Part shown: piece by piece, positions 1-10,482 of the stretch
Layout of the letters: the number at the start of each line of letters is the position of its first letter
Position numbering within the stretch: the stretch's first letter is position 1
NCBI RefSeq assembly: GCF_001693815.1
Contig: NZ_MBQD01000022.1
Coordinates: 124,001-188,000 of the forward strand
Length of the DNA: 64,000 bases
Direction: 5' to 3'
Source: Tessaracoccus lapidicaptus
GTDB lineage: Bacteria; Actinomycetota; Actinomycetes; Propionibacteriales; Propionibacteriaceae
Notes under the pieces: generated by a model
What the model was told of the DNA's origin: nothing
Databases searched by the model: none
What the model saw: the letters and a program-made list of their open reading frames with translations, nothing else
Made by a program: the position numbers and the translations under genes

Positions 1-226
1 CCAGCGAGTCCTCGGGCAGGCGGATGCCGACGGGTACCCGCACGGTCTGCGGGCCCACCGTGATCTCCTCGGTGTTCACCTCGCCGGTGAACACCTCGCC
101 CGACAGCTGCGCCTCCGAGGATGTGGCCGGGACGGGAGTGGCGCTGGGCGCCGACCCGTCGTCGGCGCACGCCGTGACGGCGAGCGCGAGGATCGCGAGG
201 ACGGCGGCACTGACCCGGGAACGCAT
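1..226 (-). CDS. Putative lipoprotein, cut by the window edge
   Basis: Only the N-terminal 75 or so codons are present. The protein opens with two arginines, a short hydrophobic stretch and a lipobox ending VTAC (Cys at residue 20), followed by a low-complexity Ser/Thr/Pro/Ala linker and the start of a folded region. This is the layout of a lipid-anchored protein facing outward from the membrane. The start ATG at 226 is the only one that gives a complete signal sequence. What the domain does cannot be told from this fragment. It is separated from mshB by 32 bases and both read leftwards, but mshB stops before it, so read-through is possible. Confidence 0.75.
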   Translation of the reverse strand, partial: MRSRVSAAVLAILALAVTACADDGSAPSATPVPATSSEAQLSGEVFTGEVNTEEITVGPQTVRVPVGIRLPEDSL

Positions 227-258
227 GCCGTCCACTCTAGAGGCCGGTGGCCGACCGA

Positions 259-1161
259 TCAGCAGGCGGCGGCCTCGTCGTCCAGGCCGGCGAACAGGCA
301 GGTCGCGGGCGCGTCGCTCTCGGGGAACGGCTCCCCTGCCCCCAGCAGGTAGGCCTCGCCGGAGCCCGGCAACTCCTGCATGATCCGGTAGAACTGCCAG
401 AATGGATGCTCGATGTCGACCTGGCTGCGGTGCGCGCCCAGCGCCCGTCGGCACACCCCGAGCCAGGGTGCCGTCTCGATCACCGCGACGATCTGAGCGG
501 GGTCAGGGCCGAAACTGTCGGCGCCGCGCTCCTCCTCGGGCCACAGCTCGAGTCCGCGCTCCTTGGCGATGGCGTAGGCCTCCACCCAGCGCTGCGTGTT
601 GTGCGTGTTCCACACGATCCGCTGGATGCGCCACGGCGCGCCGAGGTCCGGCCGGTGCGACGGCGACGCTGCGAGCACGCTGGCGTACATCAGCACCCGG
701 TGCGCCTGGATGTGGTCGGGGTGGCCGTAGTTGCCGTGCGGGTCGTAGGTGACGGCGACCTGTGGCCGGCGGTCCCGGATGACCTCCACCAGGTGGTCCG
801 CGGCCTCGAGGAGGTCGGCTCGCCAGAACGCGTTGTCCGGCATGGTGTCGGGGACGGCCGCGCGGCCGTCGGGCCCGGTGGTCATGCCGGAGTCGTGGTA
901 GCGGCCCGGCCCGCCGAGGTACACGTGGTCGTTGACCCCCACCTCGCGGAGGGCCTCGTCGATCTCCGACATGCGGTGTTGGCCGAGCTCGGCAGGCGTG
1001 TAGTGCTGCCACTCGGGGAGCATGATCTCGCCCAGCTCGCCCAGGGTGCAGGTCACGAGCGTGACCTGGCCGCCCTCGTCCAGGTAGCGCGCCATGGTGG
1101 CGACGGACTGGCTGGACTCGTCGTCGGGGTGGGCGTGGACGAGAAGAAGTCGGTGGTTCAC
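259..1161 (-). CDS. mshB: Mycothiol biosynthesis deacetylase, MshB family
   Basis: Zinc-dependent LmbE/PIG-L-type deacetylase, 300 residues, the usual MshB length. The N-terminal AHPDDE motif (residues 10-15) and the later HPDH motif carry the metal ligands and the general base Asp. In the family, MshB removes acetate from GlcNAc-inositol in the pathway to mycothiol, the main low-molecular-weight thiol of actinomycetes; Mca (mycothiol conjugate amidase) is the close alternative. The GTG start at 1161 is supported by a promoter immediately before it, and the mRNA is probably leaderless. No other mycothiol gene lies in this window, which is normal because msh genes are dispersed. Confidence 0.85.
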   Translation of the reverse strand: MNHRLLLVHAHPDDESSQSVATMARYLDEGGQVTLVTCTLGELGEIMLPEWQHYTPAELGQHRMSEIDEALREVGVNDHVYLGGPGRYHDSGMTTGPDGRAAVPDTMPDNAFWRADLLEAADHLVEVIRDRRPQVAVTYDPHGNYGHPDHIQAHRVLMYASVLAASPSHRPDLGAPWRIQRIVWNTHNTQRWVEAYAIAKERGLELWPEEERGADSFGPDPAQIVAVIETAPWLGVCRRALGAHRSQVDIEHPFWQFYRIMQELPGSGEAYLLGAGEPFPESDAPATCLFAGLDDEAAAC

Positions 1162-1168
1162 GGCGGAC

Positions 1169-1198
1169 AGTCTACGCGCCCTGCCGAGGGTAATCCAA
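1169..1198 (-). promoter_or_regulatory. Leaderless promoter of mshB
   Basis: On the minus strand, TTGGAT (1198-1193) and TAGACT (1174-1169) are separated by 18 bases. The GTG start of mshB follows the -10 box by 7 bases, so transcription would begin at or next to the start codon and leave no room for a ribosome-binding site. This is a sequence reading only. Confidence 0.55.
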
Positions 1199-1205
1199 GC
1201 TTCAA

Positions 1206-1841
1206 CTACCGGGCTGGTGCGAGCCCGAGCAGCGGACGGAGCTCGTCGAGGGTTGCGACGGAGTGGTCCGCCTCGTCGTCGACGGGGGCCTCGGGCGACT
1301 CCAGCGTCGCGGTGGCGAGCCCCGCGCCGGCGGCCGCCTCGGCGTCGATGGGGCGGTCACCGACCGCCAGGCACTGGGCGGGATCGAGGCCGTGCCGCTC
1401 CAGCATCGCGCGGTACATCGCCGGGTCCGGCTTGCGCGGATAGCCGTCGGCGGTGGAGATCAGGTCGTCGACCTCCAGGCCGATCCCGGTGAGCAGGGAC
1501 TCGGCGCTGGTGCGGTCGCGATGCGTCACGACGAGGTTGAGGCCGCCGGCAGCGCGCACGTCGTGCAGCAGGGCTGCGGCGCCGGGCATCGCGGGGGCCG
1601 GGGTGGCCCGCCAGCGGGCCTTCAGCGCCTCCTCCGCGGCTTCGAACGCGGCCTCCGGTACGCCGAAGCGTGCAGAGAGGTGCGCAACGGCGTGCCCCGT
1701 CGACACCCGCGTCAGCCGCGACACCTCGTGGACGTCGACCGAGCCGCCGTGATCGGCGACGACCGCAGCCAGCGCACGGTCGAGCTGCGGGTAGGTGTCG
1801 ACGAGGGTGCCCCCCATGTCCCAGAACACGTGTCGGTACAT
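1206..1841 (-). CDS. HAD-superfamily hydrolase with altered motif I
   Basis: HAD-like phosphatase of subfamily IA, 211 residues, with motif I DMGGTL near residue 8, a cap helix region, a Thr motif II (VTHRD) and a C-terminal GDRPIDAEAA motif IV. The second Asp of the usual DxDGT, the general acid/base in phosphatases, is Gly here, a variant found in some HAD proteins. The start is placed at ATG 1841, since a TAGGCT box lies 8 bases upstream; a TTG at 1850 would add three residues. The substrate is unknown. It sits 18 bases beyond the stop of the upstream oxidoreductase gene. Confidence 0.75.
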   Translation of the reverse strand: MYRHVFWDMGGTLVDTYPQLDRALAAVVADHGGSVDVHEVSRLTRVSTGHAVAHLSARFGVPEAAFEAAEEALKARWRATPAPAMPGAAALLHDVRAAGGLNLVVTHRDRTSAESLLTGIGLEVDDLISTADGYPRKPDPAMYRAMLERHGLDPAQCLAVGDRPIDAEAAAGAGLATATLESPEAPVDDEADHSVATLDELRPLLGLAPAR

Positions 1842-1849
1842 GGCACCCA

Positions 1850-1855
1850 AGCCTA
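1850..1855 (-). promoter_or_regulatory. -10 box of the HAD gene (leaderless type)
   Basis: TAGGCT on the minus strand, 8 bases before ATG 1841, overlapping the rejected TTG start codon. It suggests that the HAD gene has its own promoter even though an upstream gene reads in the same direction. Confidence 0.4.
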
Positions 1856-1859
1856 GGCG

Positions 1860-2864
1860 TCAGGGGAGCGGGTCGCCCATGAGATCGCGGGCCCGCTCCA
1901 TCAACGCGATGGTGCTCAGGGTGGCGTCCAACGGCCGGAGGGGGGACTCGGTCAGGCCGGCGCCGATGCAGCGCGCCACCTCGACCGCCTCGTGGAACAG
2001 GCCCACGTGCGCGACGCGCTCCTCCTCCCAGCGCAGGACCTCGCCGTCGCGGAACCGCACCTCGACGGGGCCCGGGTGGTAGAACGGCCCGTCGAGGACC
2101 AGCGTCGCGTCCGAGCCCGCGATGACGGCGGTGGTGGGGGTGTCGGCGACCATCGACGCGTGCACCGTCACCTGCCGCGCGGCGTCGTCGGTGAGGAGGG
2201 CGGCGAACTGGCCGACGGAGCCCGTGGCGTGGCGCTGCCCGGTGGCCGCGACGACGTCGAGGCCGGGGAGCACCCAGTCCACGAACATGAGCGGGTAGGT
2301 GCCCAGGTCGTTCATCGCGCCGCCGGCCTGCGCCGGGTCCATGGCGCGGTGGTGGTCGACGAGGTACTCGCCCATCTCCGCGGACACGGACTCGATGGTG
2401 CCCAGCAGGCCGGAGTCGAGGACCTGACGCACGACGTCGTAGCGCGGCAGGGCAAGCGTCCACAGCGCCTCCATGCAGAACAGGCCGCGGGTGCGGGCCA
2501 GCTCGACGAGCGCGGCGGTGTCCGCCAGCCGCGGGGTCATCGGCTTCTCGACCAGGACCGCCTTCCCGGCCTCGAGCGCGAGCCGCGCGTGCTCCAGGTG
2601 GTCCAGGTGACCGGTGGCGACGTAGACGACGTCGACATCCGCCGCGACCAGGTCCTCGTAGGACCCGAAGGCCGCATCGATGCCGAACTGGTCGGCGAAC
2701 TCCCGCGACCGCCCCATCGTGCGCGACCCCACCGCGACCACCCGTTGGGCAGTGTTGGCGAGGAGAGTGGAGACGAACTGGTGGGCGATCCAGCCGGTGC
2801 CGAGGATGCCCCAGCGCAGGCTGGGCACCTCGCCGGCGGGTCGCGGCTCGGGGAGCCGCCTCAC
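1860..2864 (-). CDS. Gfo/Idh/MocA-family oxidoreductase
   Basis: NAD(P)-dependent sugar or polyol dehydrogenase family, 334 residues. The N-terminal Rossmann motif GILGTGWIA and the EKP motif (LVEKPMTP), which holds the conserved catalytic Lys, are both present, followed by the GFO_IDH_MocA C-terminal domain. Start chosen at GTG 2864, which overlaps the stop of the upstream gene (GTGA) and has GAGG 8-9 bases before it; GTG 2828 is the alternative and has no ribosome-binding site. Two such dehydrogenases in tandem suggest a small sugar or inositol catabolic pair. Substrate unknown. Confidence 0.8.
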   Translation of the reverse strand: MRRLPEPRPAGEVPSLRWGILGTGWIAHQFVSTLLANTAQRVVAVGSRTMGRSREFADQFGIDAAFGSYEDLVAADVDVVYVATGHLDHLEHARLALEAGKAVLVEKPMTPRLADTAALVELARTRGLFCMEALWTLALPRYDVVRQVLDSGLLGTIESVSAEMGEYLVDHHRAMDPAQAGGAMNDLGTYPLMFVDWVLPGLDVVAATGQRHATGSVGQFAALLTDDAARQVTVHASMVADTPTTAVIAGSDATLVLDGPFYHPGPVEVRFRDGEVLRWEEERVAHVGLFHEAVEVARCIGAGLTESPLRPLDATLSTIALMERARDLMGDPLP

Positions 2865-3856
2865 CGATCGACCTCGACGAACCGCCCACCCGAGTACATC
2901 GACTCGACGACGGCCTCGCCGACCAGCGTGGCCCGCTCGGCGTCCGCGAGGGTGGCCAGCGTCGACGGGCGTCCGGCGCGCACGGCGTCGACCCACTCCT
3001 GCAGCTCGAGGCGGTAGGCGTCGGCGAACCGGGGCCGCCAGTCGGCCGCCAGCGGCGTCGACGTGGCCAGGTCCGCGTTGACGAGCAGTTTCGCGGGCTC
3101 AGCCAGGGTCAGCACCCCGGTCTCGCAGACCGCGTCGCACCGGATGTCGTAGCCGTAGCGGGCATTGAGGAAGACCTCGACGGTGCTGAGCGATCCGTCG
3201 GCGGTGCGCACCAGGATGAGGAACGGGTCGGCGAGGTCGACGGCCGTCGAGCTGGGGTGTCCCGCGTGCCAGGCGACCTCGGTGATGGGGGCGTCCAGCA
3301 GCCACGGGATGAGGTCGAGGTCGTGGATGGCGGAGTTGAACACGACGCTCTCGTTGGTGGCGCCGGGGCCGGACGTGACGCCGCGGCCGACGGAGTGGAT
3401 CATCAGCGGGCGACCGTGCCGGCGGGAGCGCAGCGCGTCCTTCATCTGCACGTAGCCGGGGTCGAAGCGGCGCATGAAGCCGACGGCGACGCGCGGCACG
3501 TCGTCGCCCACCGTCCGGCGGTGGTGCGCGATGACGTCGCCGCAGGTGGCGGAGTCATAGGCGAGGGGCTTCTCGACGAGGACGTGCTTGCCGGCGTCGA
3601 GGCAGGCCTTCACCTGGTCGGCGTGCAGGAAGTCCGGCGAGGCGATGACCACGGCGGCCACGTCGTCGGCCGTGATCAGCTGCTGCGGATCCTCGTACAC
3701 GCGGGCGCCGGCGATGCCGGCGATGGCCGCTTCGGCGCGCGCTTTGTCCGGATCAGCGATGGCGACGACGGTGGCGCCGGAGATGAACCGATGGAGATTC
3801 TGAGCGTGATCGGCGCCCATGATTCCTGCGCCGATGACCCCGATGGAGAGACTCAT
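2861..3856 (-). CDS. Gfo/Idh/MocA-family oxidoreductase, inositol-dehydrogenase-like
   Basis: 331 residues, with the Rossmann motif GVIGAGIMGADHAQN at the N-terminus and the catalytic Lys in VEKPLAYD. The pattern GFMRRFDPGY and the NSAIHDLDL segment, holding the active-site Asp/His pair, resemble inositol 2-dehydrogenases (IolG), but no other iol gene is in the window, so the substrate stays open. The ATG at 3856 is preceded by AAAGG at suitable spacing. The gene overlaps the next dehydrogenase by 4 bases and the two are very probably translated together. It diverges from the cation transporter gene. Confidence 0.8.
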   Translation of the reverse strand: MSLSIGVIGAGIMGADHAQNLHRFISGATVVAIADPDKARAEAAIAGIAGARVYEDPQQLITADDVAAVVIASPDFLHADQVKACLDAGKHVLVEKPLAYDSATCGDVIAHHRRTVGDDVPRVAVGFMRRFDPGYVQMKDALRSRRHGRPLMIHSVGRGVTSGPGATNESVVFNSAIHDLDLIPWLLDAPITEVAWHAGHPSSTAVDLADPFLILVRTADGSLSTVEVFLNARYGYDIRCDAVCETGVLTLAEPAKLLVNADLATSTPLAADWRPRFADAYRLELQEWVDAVRAGRPSTLATLADAERATLVGEAVVESMYSGGRFVEVDR

Positions 3857-3937
3857 TTGTCCTGACCTTTCTTGGGTGATCCCAGCGTACGCGATCCGTC
3901 GTCGGTGGGGAAGAGGCCGGACGGTAGCGTGTCCGCC

Positions 3938-4567
3938 GTGCACGAGATCGACCCCACCCGCGTCCGCGCGCTGAAGCGCACAGTCCTCATCGTCGCCCTG
4001 CTGAACCTGGGCTACTTCTTCGTTGAGAACGCCGTGGCGCTGGCCATCGGGTCGGTGTCGCTGTTCGCGGACTCCGTCGACTTCCTCGAGGACACGGCCG
4101 TCAACCTGCTGATCTTCCTCGCGCTGGGGTGGCCGCTCGCGCACCGCTCGGTCGCCGGCAAGGTGATGGCCGGGGTGATCCTCGTGCCCGCCGTCGCCGC
4201 GTTGTGGCAGGCGATCGCGAAGTTCCAGAACCCGGAGGCGCCGGATCCGCTGTCGCTGGTCCTCACCGCCGGAGGCGCCGTCGTCGTCAACACCATCTGC
4301 GCTGTGCTCTTGCTGCGGCAGCGCGACCACGGCGGCTCGATGACGCGCGCCGCGTGGCTGGCTGCCCGCAACGACGTGATCATCAACATCGGGATCATCG
4401 TCATGGGCGTGGTGACCCTGACCCTGGTGCGCAACGGCTGGCCGGACGTCGTCCTCGGCCTCGGCATCGTCGCGTTGAATCTGCGCGCGGCGAAGGAGGT
4501 CTGGGAGGTCGCGGAGGAGGAGAACCTGGCGGCCAAGGCGTTGGCCGGCGAGGTCGACGACGACTGA
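3938..4567 (+). CDS. CDF-like cation transporter lacking the cytoplasmic domain
   Basis: 209 residues with six predicted membrane segments. The metal-site pairs of cation diffusion facilitators are recognisable: DFLED (DxxxD) in the second segment and NDVIIN in the fifth. An acidic tail rich in Glu/Asp ends the protein. Typical CDF proteins have about 300 residues and a C-terminal cytoplasmic domain that controls dimer opening; that domain is missing here, as in some short actinobacterial relatives. The start is set at GTG 3938, 7 bases after a TAGCGT box, giving a leaderless reading; GTG 3929 would add three residues. Metal specificity cannot be judged. Confidence 0.7.
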   Translation: MHEIDPTRVRALKRTVLIVALLNLGYFFVENAVALAIGSVSLFADSVDFLEDTAVNLLIFLALGWPLAHRSVAGKVMAGVILVPAVAALWQAIAKFQNPEAPDPLSLVLTAGGAVVVNTICAVLLLRQRDHGGSMTRAAWLAARNDVIINIGIIVMGVVTLTLVRNGWPDVVLGLGIVALNLRAAKEVWEVAEEENLAAKALAGEVDDD

Positions 4568-4619
4568 CCCCCGTCGGTGTGCCGCTGGCGCTGCTCCCGC
4601 CGGCCGTCGCGCTCGGGGA

Positions 4620-4821
4620 TTGAGCCTGACACGCGGTCCCGGGGCCGTGGTTGAGCCTGACACGCGGTCCGGGGGCCGTGGTTGAGCCTGATCCACGGAT
4701 CGACGAGGATGTCAGCGCTATCAGACCGAATTCGCGCGTTGAGCCTTGCCGCAGGCTCAAACCATTCAGCCAGACCGCGTGTCAGGCTCAACGCACCTCG
4801 CCAGACCGCGTGTCAGGCTCA
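4620..4821. repeat. 31-base intergenic repeat array (TTGAGCCTGACACGCGG family)
   Basis: Two direct copies of TTGAGCCTGACACGCGGTC start at 4620 and 4651, exactly 31 bases apart, with a truncated third at 4682. Two inverted copies end at 4791 and 4821, 30-31 bases apart, and a small hairpin TTGAGCC/GGCTCAA (4739-4760) lies between. The array fills the gap between two convergent genes and runs into the 3' end of the DUF5671 gene. The same motif recurs near 63.6 kb. The inward-facing arrangement could form a long cruciform or a two-way terminator. Confidence 0.85.
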
Positions 4822-6560
4822 TCGACGGCGGGCTCGGCCACGGCGGGGGCGACGAACGCCCGACGCCCCGACAGGTCCACCGGGATCACCCGGTAGCCTC
4901 CACCGTCGGCGACCACGACCACATCCGCACCCGGGTACTCGCCCAAGGTCGCGGCCAACCCCGCGAGATCCCACGGGGCCGCGGCCGCATCCAGCCGGCC
5001 CCACACCTCGACGCGCGAGCTCGTCGCCCGCGTCAGCTCCCGATCCAACTCCGGCCCGACGGCGCCCACGAGCACGACGCTCCGGGGGCCGGTCACCCGC
5101 ACGGTCGCGCCGGCCGCGCGATCCTGCCGGAACACCGCCCCGTGGTACGCCGAGACGGCGGCGGCGCCCACCAGCGTCCCCAGCCCGTAACGCGACGACC
5201 GCAGCGTGACCCCGCTGACGGACCCCGCGACGACGTCCTGCAGCACGATCACCGCGACGGCGATCAGCGCCACCACCGCGGCGATCCCGGCCAGCCCGAA
5301 CAGCACCACCAGGTAGACACGGCGCGTCGGCGACACCAGCTCAGAGTCCGGCGACACGGCCGCCGCGCGCCGGACCCGCGACCAGAAGATCCACCACACC
5401 GGCACCCCCACCACGAGGAGGGTCACCGCGGCCAACAGCGTGTTCATGACCGTCATGCCGACGTCCACGCCGGGCGTCAGCGCCTCGATGAGGCTCACCA
5501 GCACCGTGCCCACCCCGACGGCGGCCGCGGCCAGACCGATGCCGGCCACGAGGTACTCGTACACGCGGCGGGGTTCGGTTCGCCCCTCGGCGGTGCCGAG
5601 GACGGTGCGGTGGTACCACCACACCACCAGGCCGACGACGACCGCCGCGGCCTCGACCGCCGCGCTGTCGAAGTGCTGCGTGGCCGACGATCCCTGCCGG
5701 TCACCGACGAACCACACCAGCACGCTCCACAGCAGCCGGCTGCCGCCGACCAGCGCCATGATGAGCCCACCGCCGACACCCAGCGGGAGGACGACCGCCA
5801 GCCAGAGCGGCCGACGGGGCAGCCGGATCGCCGCCGTCGCCCAGTAGCGGACCCACAGCAGTCCGCCGGCCAGGACCGCGCCGAGCGACTCGCCCAGCAC
5901 CCCGAGCGGCCGGCCGTAGCGCTCGAGCCCCAGGAGCAGATCCAGCGATCCACCGAGCGTGTTGACCAGCCCGGCGACCCCCATGACCAGCCCCAGCACG
6001 GAGCCCAGCAGAAGGTGAGGGGTGTTGCGGTCGCCGTCGAGCGTGCGTCTGGCGAGCCACCAGTGCACGGCCCACACGGCGGTCCAGGTCAGCACCACCG
6101 CGACGCCGTCGGCGTCGAGGTCACCGTCGCCGAGGGCCGCGAAACCCACCTGCGGCAGGGCCGTCGCCGCGACGAACGCCGCGACCAGTGCGGCCAGCGT
6201 CACGTAGGCGATGTAGAGACCCGAATCGCGTTCGGCGGGGTCGAGGCGGTGGGAGCGGCGGGTGGCCCACGCCAGCACGGCCAGCAGGGGACCGCCGACG
6301 AAGACGAACGCCAGTCCCCGGGCCAGCTCGGCGTCGGGATCCACCCACTCGGGCACGTCGGCGCCGAGCAGCATCCCGAGCAGCTCCGCGACCCCGATGG
6401 CGACGACCATCACGAGCGCGAAGAGCAGGACGTACTGGAAGAAGCGCCTGACGCTGCGGGCGTCGATGCCCGGCCCGCGCCGTCGTGCGGCGGCGACGAC
6501 CAGCACGATCAGCCCCACGATCAGCGCCAGGGTGAAGACCAGACTGAACACCTGGAACAT
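4788..6560 (-). CDS. Polytopic membrane protein, DUF5671-like
   Basis: About 590 residues with many hydrophobic segments spread over the first 480 residues, alternating with short charged loops, then a soluble C-terminal domain. The repeated four-helix blocks recall DUF5671 membrane proteins; no function is known. ATG 6560 is chosen because GAGG lies 9 bases upstream; GTG 6575 would give a 4-base overlap with the preceding gene but has no ribosome-binding site. The final residues EPDTRSGEVR are encoded by the 31-base intergenic repeat, so the native tail has been replaced or extended by repeat sequence. Confidence 0.75.
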   Translation of the reverse strand: MFQVFSLVFTLALIVGLIVLVVAAARRRGPGIDARSVRRFFQYVLLFALVMVVAIGVAELLGMLLGADVPEWVDPDAELARGLAFVFVGGPLLAVLAWATRRSHRLDPAERDSGLYIAYVTLAALVAAFVAATALPQVGFAALGDGDLDADGVAVVLTWTAVWAVHWWLARRTLDGDRNTPHLLLGSVLGLVMGVAGLVNTLGGSLDLLLGLERYGRPLGVLGESLGAVLAGGLLWVRYWATAAIRLPRRPLWLAVVLPLGVGGGLIMALVGGSRLLWSVLVWFVGDRQGSSATQHFDSAAVEAAAVVVGLVVWWYHRTVLGTAEGRTEPRRVYEYLVAGIGLAAAAVGVGTVLVSLIEALTPGVDVGMTVMNTLLAAVTLLVVGVPVWWIFWSRVRRAAAVSPDSELVSPTRRVYLVVLFGLAGIAAVVALIAVAVIVLQDVVAGSVSGVTLRSSRYGLGTLVGAAAVSAYHGAVFRQDRAAGATVRVTGPRSVVLVGAVGPELDRELTRATSSRVEVWGRLDAAAAPWDLAGLAATLGEYPGADVVVVADGGGYRVIPVDLSGRRAFVAPAVAEPAVDEPDTRSGEVR

Positions 6561-6571
6561 GTCGGATCGCC

Positions 6572-6997
6572 TCACTTACACGAGAAGATGGGCCAGGGGT
6601 GGCCGGTGAGGATCCAGCCGTCGCCGTCGGCGCGCAGGTCGAAGACTTCCCGGTGCGTCGACGAGTCGAGGAACCCGCCGGCCTGTTCCGTGACGTCGAG
6701 GACGACGCGCGCGGTCTGGCCGGTGGCCGTCGACTCCGCGACCGCCATGCTGATGCGGCTCGGGCGGTAGACCTCGGGCAGCGGCGCGCGGCAGCCGAGG
6801 GCGGGGTCGAGGTAGTCGACGGCCTCCTCGTCGTCGCCGTCGATGACGGCGAGCACGAACAGCTGCACGGTCCCCTCGGGGGTGGCGGGGTCCAGTTCCG
6901 GCGGCTCCCGCGTCGCAGTGAGCAGGCCCGCGATCACCGCCAGGGCCACCACCAGCCCGGCCACGACCGCGAGGACCAGGTTCGGGCGGTTGGTCAT
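6572..6997 (-). CDS. Small membrane-anchored protein of unknown function
   Basis: 141 residues: one N-terminal membrane segment (about residues 6-26) followed by an extracytoplasmic domain of about 110 residues whose spacing of strands recalls lumazine-binding or NTF2-like folds, though this is a weak impression. AGGAGGA lies 8 bases before ATG 6997, an excellent ribosome-binding site. The stop is next to the start of the DUF5671 gene, so the two form an operon. A Cys pair (one in GCRAP, one at the end in FSCK) could form a disulfide outside the cell. Confidence 0.65.
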   Translation of the reverse strand: MTNRPNLVLAVVAGLVVALAVIAGLLTATREPPELDPATPEGTVQLFVLAVIDGDDEEAVDYLDPALGCRAPLPEVYRPSRISMAVAESTATGQTARVVLDVTEQAGGFLDSSTHREVFDLRADGDGWILTGHPWPIFSCK

Positions 6998-7105
6998 GGC
7001 ACCAGAATCCTCCTGACTGGGGGTGTTGGCGCAGGTATCCGAAAACTGCGCCCGCCCGCCCGCGGAGGGCTGCCCGTGTTGGTGCACCGTGACACAATCA
7101 TCGCC

Positions 7106-9466
<2,361 letters not shown>

Positions 9467-9468
9467 CC

Positions 9469-10473
9469 ATGAGCGAGCAGGGCGTGGGCGGGCAGGTCGC
9501 CGGCAGCGGGCGGCGCGCCGCCGTCGTGTTCAACCCGACGAAGATCGACCGCGGGCACCTCGAGAAGGTCGTCGAGGCGGCCGAGCGGGAGGCCGGGTAC
9601 GAGCCGTCGCTGTGGCTGGAGACGTCCGCGGAGGATCCCGGCGTCGGGATGGCGAAGCAGGCCGTGTCAGAGGGGTGCGACGTCGTGTTGGGTGTCGGCG
9701 GCGACGGCACCATCCGGGCAGTGGCCGAGGGCCTGCACGGCACCGGCGTGCCGCTGGGGCTCTGCCCGCAGGGCACCGGCAACCTCCTGGCCCGGAACCT
9801 GGAGTTGACGCTGGACAACCTGCCCGAGTCGGTGTCGACGGCGTTCGCCGGGGTGGCGCGCGAGGTCGACCTCGCCGTCGCCGAGTGGCGGCGCGCCGAC
9901 GGGACCCGCGAGGAGCACGCGTTCGTCGTCATGGCCGGCATGGGGCTGGACGCCCAGATCATGTCCACCACCGACGAGGAGCTGAAGAAGCGGGTCGGGA
10001 TGCTCGCGTACGTCAAGGCCGGCGTCGAGTCGCTCAAGCGCAACCACCGCATGCGGCTGCAGTACCGGCTCGACGACGACCCGCCCCGCCGTGCGCGGGT
10101 CCACACCGTGCTCGTGGGCAACTGCGGTTCGATCGGCAACAACGTGCTGTTGATGCCGGAGGCCGCGGTGGACGACGGGGTGCTCGACGTCGTGGCCGTG
10201 GTGCCCGAGGGACGCTTCGGGTGGGTCCGCGTGGCGTGGAAGGTGCTGGTCGACAACGCGCTCTTCCGCGGGCGGAAGAAGAAGCAGAACGACGACCGCG
10301 AGCTGAACTACCAGCAGTGCAGGCGCATCGAGGTGTGGCTACGCGAGCCCGAGGAGATCGAACTCGACGGCGACCACTTCGGTGAGGTGATGTCGGTCGC
10401 GGTCCGGGTGGAGCCCAAGGCGCTGCACGTGATGATGCCGCCCGACTGGGAGCCGCCGTCGTCCGACGACTGA
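9469..10473 (+). CDS. Diacylglycerol kinase-family lipid kinase
   Basis: 334 residues. The nucleotide-binding GGDGT motif is at residues 77-81 and the PQGTGNLLARN segment follows, both hallmarks of the DAGK catalytic domain; the C-terminal part matches the YegS/DgkB beta-sandwich. Family members phosphorylate diacylglycerol or related lipids at the membrane face. The gene starts 2 bases after glgX stops, so it is translated from the same message. A basic patch GRKKKQND in the second half may touch acidic lipids. Confidence 0.85.
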   Translation: MSEQGVGGQVAGSGRRAAVVFNPTKIDRGHLEKVVEAAEREAGYEPSLWLETSAEDPGVGMAKQAVSEGCDVVLGVGGDGTIRAVAEGLHGTGVPLGLCPQGTGNLLARNLELTLDNLPESVSTAFAGVAREVDLAVAEWRRADGTREEHAFVVMAGMGLDAQIMSTTDEELKKRVGMLAYVKAGVESLKRNHRMRLQYRLDDDPPRRARVHTVLVGNCGSIGNNVLLMPEAAVDDGVLDVVAVVPEGRFGWVRVAWKVLVDNALFRGRKKKQNDDRELNYQQCRRIEVWLREPEEIELDGDHFGEVMSVAVRVEPKALHVMMPPDWEPPSSDD

Positions 10474-10482
10474 GCCGACATA

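Noticed and set aside
4620-4821. CRISPR-like array of 31-base units
   Set aside because: Units are directly adjacent, without unique spacers of constant length, present in both orientations, and no cas gene is nearby.
4746-6770. Long plus-strand frame opposite the DUF5671 gene
   Set aside because: Composition is dominated by Arg, His, Asp and Gln without hydrophobic core; it mirrors the membrane protein on the other strand.
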